This document shows positions 50,230-60,344 of a stretch of DNA of 64,000 nt, one piece after another; positions within the stretch are counted from its first letter, which is position 1; every line of letters begins with the position of its first letter. The position numbers and the translations under genes are program-made. The notes under the pieces are model-generated. The model was not told the DNA's origin and did no database searches. It saw only the letters and a list, made by a program, of their open reading frames with translations. This DNA comes from Crambe crambe (taxonomy: Eukaryota > Porifera > Demospongiae > Poecilosclerida > Crambeidae), in NCBI GenBank assembly GCA_963924555.1, contig OZ004585.1:9006556-9070555 (forward strand), in the 5' to 3' direction.

Positions 50230-53200
50230 ATGCGTTGTGCGAGGTGTTTAGCATTGTGCTGCAGTTGTTGGTGTGTGATTCTTACGTTTCTCACCACCTC
50301 ATGTCTGCTCCAAGAAGTCTACAGCACTCTCAGTTGTGATCATCAGGATATAACAAGCACCTGTAAGGATCAACTCCCTCCCCTAACCATAGATATATGA
50401 CACGGATCATATATCTATGCCCTAACCCCCACTAGGAGTTTACGGACACTTTAGACTTTGACCCATGGTACAATTAGACGGGAATTTTATAGAGTAAGAA
50501 TCTACAGCTGATTTGGTAAATTTGCAGGGTCAAAAAATGAGGCATGGAAAAATAACTGTAAGAAAAACTTCACATAGTAAACAAAAACTACATGTAAACA
50601 TAAAACCCCTCTTTCCAAATGTACCCTACATAAAATAACACGACTAACACAGTATCAGCAATTTTGGCGTAAATAGATTCTTATTGTGGAGGCAGTTACT
50701 GGACAGTGAATAATAGTGGGTAATGATCTCTATAATAGGCCATGACAACAGCAAGGAAGCAGAGAAATTGGAAATCCGAAGATCTGGAGAGAGCTGCAGA
50801 GGAAGTTAGAGAGGGGAAGGTGTCTGTCAGAAAAGCAGCAGCAAAATATTGTGTACCAAAGAGCATGGTACATGATCACTCCAGCTTGAAGGTTAAGCAA
50901 GTTTCACGTCCTGGACCATCTCCTGTGTTAACGATAGAAGAAGAGACTGAATCATCATTATCATTTCTTACAATAATAAGCACATGTGCAGCCATTTTAC
51001 CTCCATTTTAAGAGCTGTCCGCCAACTGCCCATTAACTGCCTCCAGTAGGCGCCTACTCTAAATCTCTCCCAGAAATCAGCATAATAGGACTTGCTTAGC
51101 TTCCTGCCTGGATAGAGCGAGGTAGGCTCATAGCCATCCAAAGCCCCCCTGCAATCTTCCTTGCTCGCCAGGAAAAACCACAACTTTGTTAACTGTCCGT
51201 TTACTACCTCCGTTACTCTATGTTTATACTTTTCAGCCACAGCACAGCAGAGTGGAAGATGGTTTTGGCCATCCTCTCCTGATCCACCTGATCCTCCATG
51301 TGAGATGATATATTCTGCCCCCTCGCAAGATGCTTCTGGTTCTCCCCTGACTATGCTCCATCAAAGACTCTCTGCCTGGATCCTCTATTTCAATCCTCAT
51401 GGGAACAATTCATCCAATTCTCCAGTAGCCATGATACATTTGTACCTCTATGATTGGCTCACCTACATTGTCCCCCCTCACACTGATGCATCCAGTTCCC
51501 CTGTTGCCATGCTGCATGAACATGTGTATGACTGGATATTCAACAGAACCAATGAAATAGAGACTTGCATTAAGATAAACCAAGTAAGTGAACTCCACAT
51601 GCATCCACTATTCTCTCTGTGACTACCACATTATAGTTATCACAGAATCATACTGGCTTTCCTTTCCAAGCTTTCATTGTTCGAGGAATAGTAATCACTT
51701 TTTCCTCTATGATAGCTGTTGTATTATTGATGATCACAACTTGCATCTGTTTCTTTCTATGCAAAAGGTAAGGAGATAGGGATAAGGCACATGGCTTTGA
51801 CTCGTGTTTGCACTCTTTGCAGGTCCAGGAAAAAGGTGGAGCTTACTCCAAAGGAACAAAGAGACTGGCAGAGATATGAACAGGAACTAGAAGAGAAAAG
51901 TAAACATGCACACAAAGTGTTATAACCTCATTCAATCTGAAATGGAATAGGTACTGCTGTCCTGGCTGTGATATCTGAGGTGGAGGATACTGGTACAGAT
52001 AATACTGCTCAAGGTCCTAATCAGGAAAAAGTTGGACTCCAACTTTTTCTGGTACAACTACCAGAGTGTGGTAAGTACAACTTTATGAAGAATGAGATCA
52101 AAATAGAATCTGTTATTGTTATTCTAGGGTGTCGCCTACAGAAATATTGGTTCAAGCAAGGGAATGATATTATCACTACGGTTAGCTCTTCCTTGGATGA
52201 TAATATCCATAGAAACATCATGTTTATCTGCAGACTCCCATCTCAAAGAAATGTACAATAGATCTCAAGAACAATATAGAGGATGTAAGAAGTTTCCTGA
52301 GGAGATTGAAACACGACTTCTTGCAGCCAATAAGTGATGTTAAATACGTGGTGAAGAATGACAGAGAACAGGTGGTAGTGACACAACCATTCAGAATACG
52401 AGGTTCAATCAGAGACATCATGCATAAGGTCATAACTAGATTAGGGAATTGTAGGACCACTATACATTTATTTGTGTAGGCAGAACCCATGTGTGATTGG
52501 GGGGCGAAGTACAAGGTGGAAGGTGGTATAGCCTTTTCCCCTGAGGAAGTGGCCAAGTATGGCAAGCAAGTCCTAGATGTGAGTCAAGCATTTAGGTCAA
52601 GTACTGTTGGTTACCTGGACGTTCTTTCTGCCCTAGGCTATGTTGTATTTGTATAAGCAGGATTATAATGACATGTTGAAGTTGTCCCCTCTTGGACATG
52701 TGCACACTGGGAATATCTTCGTGGAGGGGGGCGTGTGTCGACTAGGGGGATATGAAAACACATTGCTAGGATACAGGACACGTCTCTATAGGAAAATTGA
52801 GAAGAGTGGTTGTCTTGAGAGCATCGATATCATCATGTTTGGTGGGTTCATACTGACTGTAGCTAAGATGTGTCTGACAATGAATCATTTCCCCTCAGGT
52901 CATGTGATCTATGAGATGAGTACTGGTAAGGAGTTGGAAGAACTAGTCCCTAATCAGAACGACATCAACATTGTGTGGAATGAAGGCTGTCGGGAAATAC
53001 TCAAATTCATTTTTATGACGAGAAGGAATAGCACACTTATGCAACACTCCATACGAAAGGTACATCACAAATGTTAAACATTTCTCTTCTTCAATGCCTT
53101 CCTCTTTTGCTCTCTTGCAACATTATTTTCAGATAAGAGGTCATGAATTCTTTACTGAAATAGAGGATGCACAACAGGTACAGTGCTCTGGTCTTGTATA

Positions 53201-54227
53201 TTGTAGCTCCTAACTCTGTTGTGGTTACTATTTTGTAGAATTATTCTCAAATGATGATGTCTATTGGTGAGCGAGTTTGGAATTGGGGAAAAGGAATAGC
53301 AGCAAACACCATGAAAAAAATACAACCCAAGAAGATTCCTCATGGCAGTATTGTGTCAAAACCACTGCTGCATAAAAAGCAGGAAGACACACCCTCATCA
53401 GTAGAGGATGCATACTCAGAAGATCATGCAGGCTCATCTGCACTGTATGAGCAGCTGGTAAGATAGGAAGTTTTATCTGTGTGTGTACTGTAACCATAAT
53501 GATTTTCCATTTCCTTCAGCCAAGAAAAAGAAGTTGGTCTCTTTCTAGAAGAAGTCCACAGGAAAATGACAGAGGAGAATCGAGAGAGAGACATAGGGCA
53601 AGAAGTGAGTCTCCTGCTAGAGCAAGTCCACAGGAAACTAACAGAGGAGAATCAAGAGAGAGCCGACATAGGGCAAGAAGTGAGTCTCCTAGAGGAGAAT
53701 CAAGAGAGAAACGTAGGGCAAGAAGTGAATCTCCTGCTAGAAATGGTCAATTGACTCTGAATGATGATAGAAATGAGAGCTCCAGTGAAAGTAATTCCAG
53801 AAAACAACTGCATGGTGATAGAACAGAGGAAAATGTATCTCCTGGTAGAAATGATGAATCATTGGTAAGCAATGATGGAACAAAACCAAATGAGAGCCAC
53901 ATCAACTGGTCTCAAAGTCAGGTGGAAGATGGAGCGAGACCTAGAGAGAGAACTTTTACTCTCCCTAGAGCTTTTAAGGTTAAACTTGCTAGTAATGAAA
54001 CAGAACCAGGCAAGAAACCCAGAGAAAGAAGTTCATCTCTTAGCAGAATTTTCTCAAAATCCAAAGATCATGGACCAGACATTTCTGCACCTGGAGCTTT
54101 CAAGGTTACACTTGCTAGTAATGAAACAGAACCAGGCAAGAAACCCAGACAACGCAGTTCATCTCTTAGCAGAATTTTCTCAAAATCCAAAGATCATGGA
54201 CCGGACATTTCTGCACCTGTCCTGTAA
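50230..54227 (+). CDS. PKR9: transmembrane PXK/SLOB-like pseudokinase with three-repeat ectodomain and long repetitive tail
   Basis: Thirteen exons in consistent phase, about 827 residues: 50230-50362, 51237-51583, 51646-51767, 51823-51899, 51951-52070, 52128-52180, 52234-52428, 52480-52578, 52637-52841, 52899-53059, 53133-53177, 53239-53457, 53520-54227. Signal peptide starts MRCARCLALCCSCWC. The ectodomain has three tandem repeats (SPLTMLHQRLSAW, SPVAMIHLYLYDW, SPVAMLHEHVYDW). Membrane segment SSMIAVVLLMITTCICFF. Pseudokinase: CRLQKYWFKQ, TPISKKC, GSIRDIMHK, LGHVHTGNIFVEG, LGGYENTLLGYRT, SIDIIMFG, GHVIYEMSTG. The tail has Arg/Ser repeats (RARSESPA type) and a 43-residue unit (from AFKV to DISAP) present twice. 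The first intron contains the psq-HTH transposon fragment. AATAAA follows the stop. Confidence 0.87.
50724..51220 (+). mobile_element. psq-HTH transposon fragment (copy 2) in the first intron of PKR9
   Basis: About 95 percent similar by eye to 1-540, including the open psq helix-turn-helix frame 50742-51011 (RKQRNWKSEDLERAAEEVR) and the non-coding sequence after it. It ends near the acceptor of PKR9 exon 2. Confidence 0.8.
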
Positions 54228-54302
54228 TAAACAAAGACTCTTCATCATATCACAACGGACAGCCTCATGCTAGTCCATGACCTTTGACTCAGTTTTGAAC
54301 AC

Positions 54303-54308
54303 AATAAA
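54303..54308 (+). terminator. Poly(A) signal of PKR9
   Basis: AATAAA 76 bases after the PKR9 stop codon. Confidence 0.7.
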
Positions 54309-54529
54309 GTTTTTGTTATAGTCATCCTATAGCCTCATCCCCAGTAAACCGCTATTATTATATTTAATATTGAGCAGCAAGTGATTGCCTGCTGAGCAAT
54401 CATGATATGGAACATAATAGCTATAGTCGTAATCGACGTCCACAGATGAACTGGTATGGAACTGCTGTACATTTTGCAGAGTGCCTTAAAGCACTATCTT
54501 TTTGAATGTTGGTAAGAAATCAGTAATAA

Positions 54530-56842
54530 GGGAAAAAGCATTTCGTGAAATGAAAAAAAGATGTAGGGATGACCACTGCTCAAAAAAGTAAGGAAACAAG
54601 AAGGATGGAAATGGGATCAATCTTTGTTCTGTATATCCACCCAACAATCCCTACATATACACACATTACTACACTATAATCTGAAGTTACCTGACGTATA
54701 TGTAGGGATTGTTGGCTGGATATACAGAACAAAGATTGATCCCATTTCCATCCTTCTTGTTTCCTTACTTTTTTGAGCAGTGGTCATCCCTACATCTTTT
54801 TTTCATTTCACGAAATGCTTTTTCCCTTACTTGTTCCTGGTCTTTTTTTCTCTCTTTTATGGTTTTAGCTATGATTAGAGTTCATTCTTCTATGTGTATG
54901 CAGGGACAGACGAAAGAAGTTCTCCAATAGCATACCAGCCCAATCATTTATCGAGTCAAGGTGTTGTGTTGTTGAGCCATACTTGGAGGTCGAAGATGCT
55001 GAAATAGAGTCTACCGTGGTGAATCTAAATCCCCGAATCGATACAGTAGTCTATCATCAGCTAGAGCTAGCTAGCTAGCTAGCTAGAGACAGCTGAGTAA
55101 TATTATGATTTCGAATAATTGGATATTCAAATACATGCGCATGCGTATTATAGAAAAGATGGCTTCCTAATTGAATTAGTCGAGTGCTGTGCTCCATGGT
55201 GTCTCCTTTTTCATCGACTCTTTCGAGGATCAACGAGTAGAAAAGATCGTAGTTCGTAGAATTTGGAGTGGATTTGTCCAGAAATCATAGCTGTAGCTTG
55301 AGTGGTTCGAGAGATATGGTTGTCTAAGAAGAATAATAAGAAGAAGAATAATAATAATAGAGAAGAAGAAGAATATAGCGATTTACCTGCTTGCCGTATT
55401 TCTGAAACGGTAAGCTCCCTGGTCCTGAAACTTGGTCTGCACATTGTAGTAGGCTCTAGTAGGCTGGATAATCATTCACAGTAGCTTTTGTTAGGTCTAA
55501 GTGGGGGAACTGGAATTTCACTTTTGTATTAGTCTATAGGCGGCGCGCGCGGCCGTCCGAGTCATCCCTACATAGAGAGTGCTACCGCACTCTCTGATAC
55601 ATGGTGGTTACTTGCAATCATTTTCCTTGTTATCTTTCATAATTCATGCAATAGCTAACTGCCTCATTTCTACCAAAATAGAAGTAATGTACATGCACAG
55701 TACGTTTATTACGCTCATAAGGTAGTCATGATAACCAACATCAGGTCCCAACATCAACTTGGGACCCTTATCAGAGAGTGCGGTAGCACTCTCTGTAGGG
55801 ATGACTCGGACGGCCGCGCGCGCCGCCTATAGACTAATACTAAAGTGAAATTCTAGTTCTCCCACTTAGACCTAACAAAAGCTACTGTGAATGATTATCC
55901 AGCCTACTAGAGCCTACTACAATGTGCAGACCAAGTTTCAGGACCAGGGAGCTTACCATTTCAGAAATACGGCAAGCAGGTAAATCGCTATATTCTTCTT
56001 CTTCTCTATTATTCTTCTTCTTCTTCTTCTTCTTAGACAACCATATCTCTCGAACCACTCAAGCTACAGCCATGATTTCTGGACAAATCCACTCCAAATT
56101 CTACCAACTACGATCTTTTCTACTCGTTGATCCTCGAAAGAGTCGATGAAAAGGGAGACACTATGGAGCACAGCACTCGACTAATTCAATTAGGAAGCCA
56201 TCTTTTCTATAATACGCATGCGCATGTATTTGAATATCCAATTATTCGAAATCATAATATTACTCTAGCTAGCTAGCTAGCTCTAGCTCTGGATAATGAT
56301 GATGATAGACTACTGTATCGATTCGGGGATTTAGATTCACCACGGTAGACTCTATTTCAGCATCTTCGACCTCCAAGTATGGCTCAACAACACAACACCT
56401 TGACTCGATAATAATTGGGCTGGTATGCTATTGGAGAATTATTGGAGAACTTCTTTCATCTGTCCCTGCATACACATAGAAGAATGAACTCTAATCATAG
56501 CTAAAACCATAAAAGAGAGGAAAAAAGACCAGGAACAAGTAAGGGAAAAAGCATTTCGTGAAATGAAAAAAAGATGTAGGGATGACCACTGCTCAAAAAA
56601 GTAAGGAAACAAGAAGGATGGAAATGGGATCAATCTTTGTTCTGTATATCCAGCCAACAATCCCTACATATATGTCAGGTAACTTCAGATTATAGTGTAG
56701 TAATGTACGTATATGTAGGGATTGTTGGCTGGATATACAGAACAAAGATTGATCCCATTTCCATCCTTCTTGTTTCCTTACTTTTTTGAGCAGTGGTCAT
56801 CCCTACATCTTTTTTTCATTTCACGAAATGCTTTTTCCCTTA
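54530..56842. mobile_element. Large palindromic (foldback) element, arms about 1 kb
   Basis: The left arm (54530 to about 55563) and right arm (about 55800-56842) are near-perfect reverse complements around a spacer of about 240 bp, itself bordered by inverted GAGAGTGCTACCGCACTCTC-type sequence. Each outer end is a 300-bp unit that is itself an inverted repeat (AAGGGAAAAAGCATTTCGTG ... and complement). Mid-arm regions contain CTAGCTAG runs and an (AAG/AAT)n tract. The open frames in it are mirror copies of one another and match no protein family I know. Confidence 0.85.
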
Positions 56843-57118
56843 CTTGTTATTATTATTATTATTATTATTATTCTTAGACAACCATATCTCTCGAACCACT
56901 CAAGCTACAGCCATGATTTCTGGACAAATCCACTCCAAATTCTACCAACTACGATCTTTTCTACTCGTTGATCCTAGAAAGAGTCGATGAAAAAGGAGAC
57001 ACTATGGAGCACAGCACTCGACTAATTCAATTAGGAAGCCATCTTTTCTATAATACGCATGCGCATGTACTTGAATATCCAATTATTCGAAATCATAATA
57101 TTACTCAGCTGTCGCTAG

Positions 57119-57528
57119 CTACACAGCGAAAAATCTACAACTTGTAAGCATTCTGTAACAGGTATGTACAGTGGATTGCAGGTTGCTTGACACTAGTACT
57201 TCAGACACCGAGGTCACATGGACCAATCAGATTTGCAGGCAATGATGTCAGCATGAATCTGATTGGTCCATGTGACCTTGCTGGCTGAAGTACTAGTGTC
57301 AAGCAACCTGCAATCCACTGTAACAGAACAAAAATCCGTAAACCCTAGGCACCGGAAGTACTAATTTTTGATCTGTAGGCAGTTGGTGCAGGTCTGATAC
57401 AGTGCAAAAATACGGACCTGTTATAGACTTGTAGATTTTACTGACCCGTTACAGACCTGTGTACAGGTCATAACTGGTATGTGGGGCAGTCCAGACCTGT
57501 TACAAGTTGTAGATTTTTTGCTGTGTAG
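57119..57528. mobile_element. TIR element nested in the foldback copy
   Basis: Ends CTACACAGCGAAAAATCTAC and its complement (GTAGATTTTTTGCTGTGTAG) match over about 29 bases. It interrupts the arm copy, since both flanks continue the arm. Inside is a CAGACCTGTTACA-type repeat and another hairpin insertion. Confidence 0.82.
57169..57321. mobile_element. Hairpin MITE nested inside the nested element
   Basis: CAGTGGATTGCAGGTTGCTT at 57169 and its complement ending CACTG at 57321, flanked by TA on both sides. The arms of about 65 bp are nearly perfect, including GGTCACATGGACCAATCAGA. The CAGTGG start with a TA duplication is pogo/Tc1-like. Confidence 0.85.
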
Positions 57529-58261
57529 CTAGCTCTAGCTGATGATAGACTACTGTATCGATTCGGGGATTTAGATTCACCGCGGTAGACTCTATTTCAG
57601 CATCTTCGACCTCCAAGTATGGCTCAACAACACAACACCTTGACTCGATAAATGATTGGGCTGGTATGCTATTGGAGAACTTCTTTCATCTGTCCCTGCA
57701 TACACATAGAAGAATGAACTCTAATCATAGCTAAAACCATAAAAGAGAGGAAAAAAGACCAGGAACAAGTAAGGGAAAAAGCATTTCGTGAAATGAAAAA
57801 AAGATGTAGGGATGACCACTGCTCAAAAAAGTAAGGAAACAAGAAGGATGGAAATGGGATCAATCTTTGTTCTGTATATCCAGCCAACAATCCCTACATA
57901 TATGTCAGGTAACTTCAGATTATAGTGTAGTAATGTGTGTATATGTAGGGATTGTTGGCTGGATATACAGAACAAAGATTGATCCCATTTCCATCCTTCT
58001 TGTTTCCTTACTTTTTTGAGCAGTGGTCATCCCTACATCTTTTTTTCATTTCACGAAATGCTTTTTCCCTTATTTAATATTTGAAGCCACTGGTTGGACG
58101 ATCTTTACCCACTTCACGACTTAAGGAAGCTCGAAGGGCGGCGCCAGGGCCAACCCCCAAGGAAAAAAGGTAAAGGGTCGGAGCCGCCAAACCACTAGAT
58201 ATAGATCCTTCTACTATTTTCATAGGTCGATCGAACGCACGCACGCAAGAATAAGATCAAG

Positions 58262-60204
58262 ATGTTTTGGTTTCCTCTAGATATGTGGCTAGCAGTTGTT
58301 GAAAAAGACTCATGTACCCAGAACTATCCACATCCTTTCAAGCCTCTGCTCGACTTCATCTCCGTACAAGATCCAAACTGGGTGAGTCCGCTACCCTTTA
58401 CCACTTGGCAATTGGAGGTTTAGCTTTATTAATTTTCAGTCTACATCTACGTCTGTGGTAGTGGTGGGGTGTGGTTTGTGGATATGCCTCCTTCTGCTCC
58501 TATTCCTGCCTGCATATCTCTACTGTCTATTTAGAAAAAAGAGGTAGAACCAACGTGTGTGCATGTGTGTTACTGGACGTTTCACTTTTGCTACTGCAGG
58601 AGACATAGCAATGACCCCCTTCCACCCACTCCATTGCAGCTAAAGGACAAGAAGGAAAAGGAGAAAAAGAAGAAAGAAAAGATAAAGAATGAGAGAGAAG
58701 ACAAACGTGTGTATAATGACCACTCATTCTACAGAGATCATGTGATTGATCATGTGACTGTAGGTGCAGCTCACATGGCAGCAGATGGTTTGCTGAGTGT
58801 ATATGAGGACACCAGCCTGCCATACAACAAGGATGATGCTCTCCCAGACATGGGCAAGTGATTGGAAAAGAAGTGAAGTGTATGTTGACATGATAAATAA
58901 TATTGTGTTGTTGTTTTTCAGGGAGTCGTATGCACAAGTATTGGTACCGTGTCACTTCTCAGGACACTTATAACTGTCATATCCTCACCATTGTAAGTCC
59001 ACTAGCCATAAAAGATTCCTGGAAGTCATGAATATAATTCCAGTTCCAATGAATACACGAGCAGAAAGATTAATTTTTCATTATCTTTGCAGAGGAAGTT
59101 ATCGAAGGACTTTACTTGCAGTCGTGAGGTTGAGAGTTACATCAATGAGCATCTGAGGAACTTGAAGCACTGCAACCTCCAAACCGTCAATGAAATCAAG
59201 TTCACCTCCACCAAGGGCAAGGAGCAGGTAGCCATCGTCGAGCCTTTTTGGGAGAAGGGCTCACTCAGAGATTATATCTACAAAGAAGTGAGTTGGTAAA
59301 GAAATTTCATGATTAATTGTGTGGTAACAAAATAGGTTCATTCTTATATTGATATAGTTTAGCACTTTCAATCTGTGACTCTATAGCCATCACCAACTCG
59401 AGATTGGTCAGAGAAGTATAAAGTCAGTACTAATCTGCCGGAAGAGAAGGTGGCTCTTTTCGGAGAGCAGATTTTAGAAGTAGGTTCCTGATTATAAACA
59501 TTGGAAGTGTTTGATTCATGTCTGTCCACAGGCAGTGTTGTACCTATATGGGCGTGGTCTGAAACCTGTGGGCCACATCCACACTGGGAACATTTATATG
59601 AAGGATGAAGACACGTGTCTGCTAGGGGGCTTTGAGAGTATGTTGCTCCAGGACAAGTCACGCCTCCACAGAACGTGTGAAAAACAAAAGTGCCTTGAGG
59701 ACATCGATATCATTATGTTTGGTGAGCACTATATAACTTGCTCCCTGAATTATATAAGTCATGTGATGGTGTTCGCAGGTCATGTGATATACGAGATGAG
59801 TACTGGAGTGGGGTTGAAACATCTGGTGCCATTGGACTATCAGCATATCAAGTCTGACAATTGCAGAAATACCATTCATTACATCTTTGCCAGGAGAAGT
59901 GACGGCCGATTCAAGCATAGTTTAAAAAAGGTGACTCCAGTCGAGGCACAACTGGACATCATGACCTTTTTGTATTATAGTAATCCCTAAGGATAATGTA
60001 GCAGGTATCATGGGATGTTCACTTGTGCATTATAGGTAAGAGAGCTCCAGTTTTTTGGTGGAAATGGACCAGGGGATTCAGAACCTGAAACTGAAGTGAG
60101 TTCATCCTGTAAAATTACGTTATCAAGAATTTTTTGTGTCCCTCTTCCTGTGACAGGGAAAGACCAAGTCAGAGCTCCGTCACAGAACTAAAAAACCAAT
60201 CTGA
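58262..60204 (+). CDS. PKR10: compact transmembrane PXK/SLOB-like pseudokinase
   Basis: Ten exons in consistent phase, about 428 residues: 58262-58381, 58440-58543, 58600-58853, 58922-58992, 59093-59287, 59387-59479, 59532-59721, 59779-59930, 60036-60095, 60157-60204. The first 40 residues (MFWFPLDMWLAVVEKDSC...) are only weakly signal-like. A strong membrane segment follows (VVVVGCGLWICLLLLLFLPA) and then a long Lys/Glu-rich juxtamembrane helix. Pseudokinase: SRMHKYWYRV, GSLRDYIYK, FGEQILE, VGHIHTGNIYM, LLGGFESMLL, DIDIIMFG, GHVIYEMSTG, LQFFGGN, and a very short basic tail. Exon 58600-58853 keeps frame only with a GC donor (ATGG then GCAAGT). The most diverged member: LGGYEN has become LGGFES. 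Confidence 0.82.
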
Positions 60205-60344
60205 AGCAGCATAAAAAAGAAACAAAAGATTGAACAATGTGTGTGATTCGAGATGTGATATGATATAATGTGATATGATGTAGTGAAAATAATGATACAT
60301 GCAATAGTTGAAAACTTTGGTTGTCCTCATCCATCAAGTCAAGT

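Larger units (their letters stand above)
56843..58073. mobile_element. Third arm copy of the foldback element
   Basis: After an ATT triplet run (56849-56872), 56873-57115 and 57530-58073 repeat the right arm of the palindrome, ending with a further 300-bp terminal unit (57770-58073). The copy is split by a separate insertion at 57119-57528. Confidence 0.82.

Noticed and set aside
54709-57890. Repeated 60-77-residue frames in the palindrome region
   Set aside because: They are copies and mirror copies of the same transposon arm, with no family signature.
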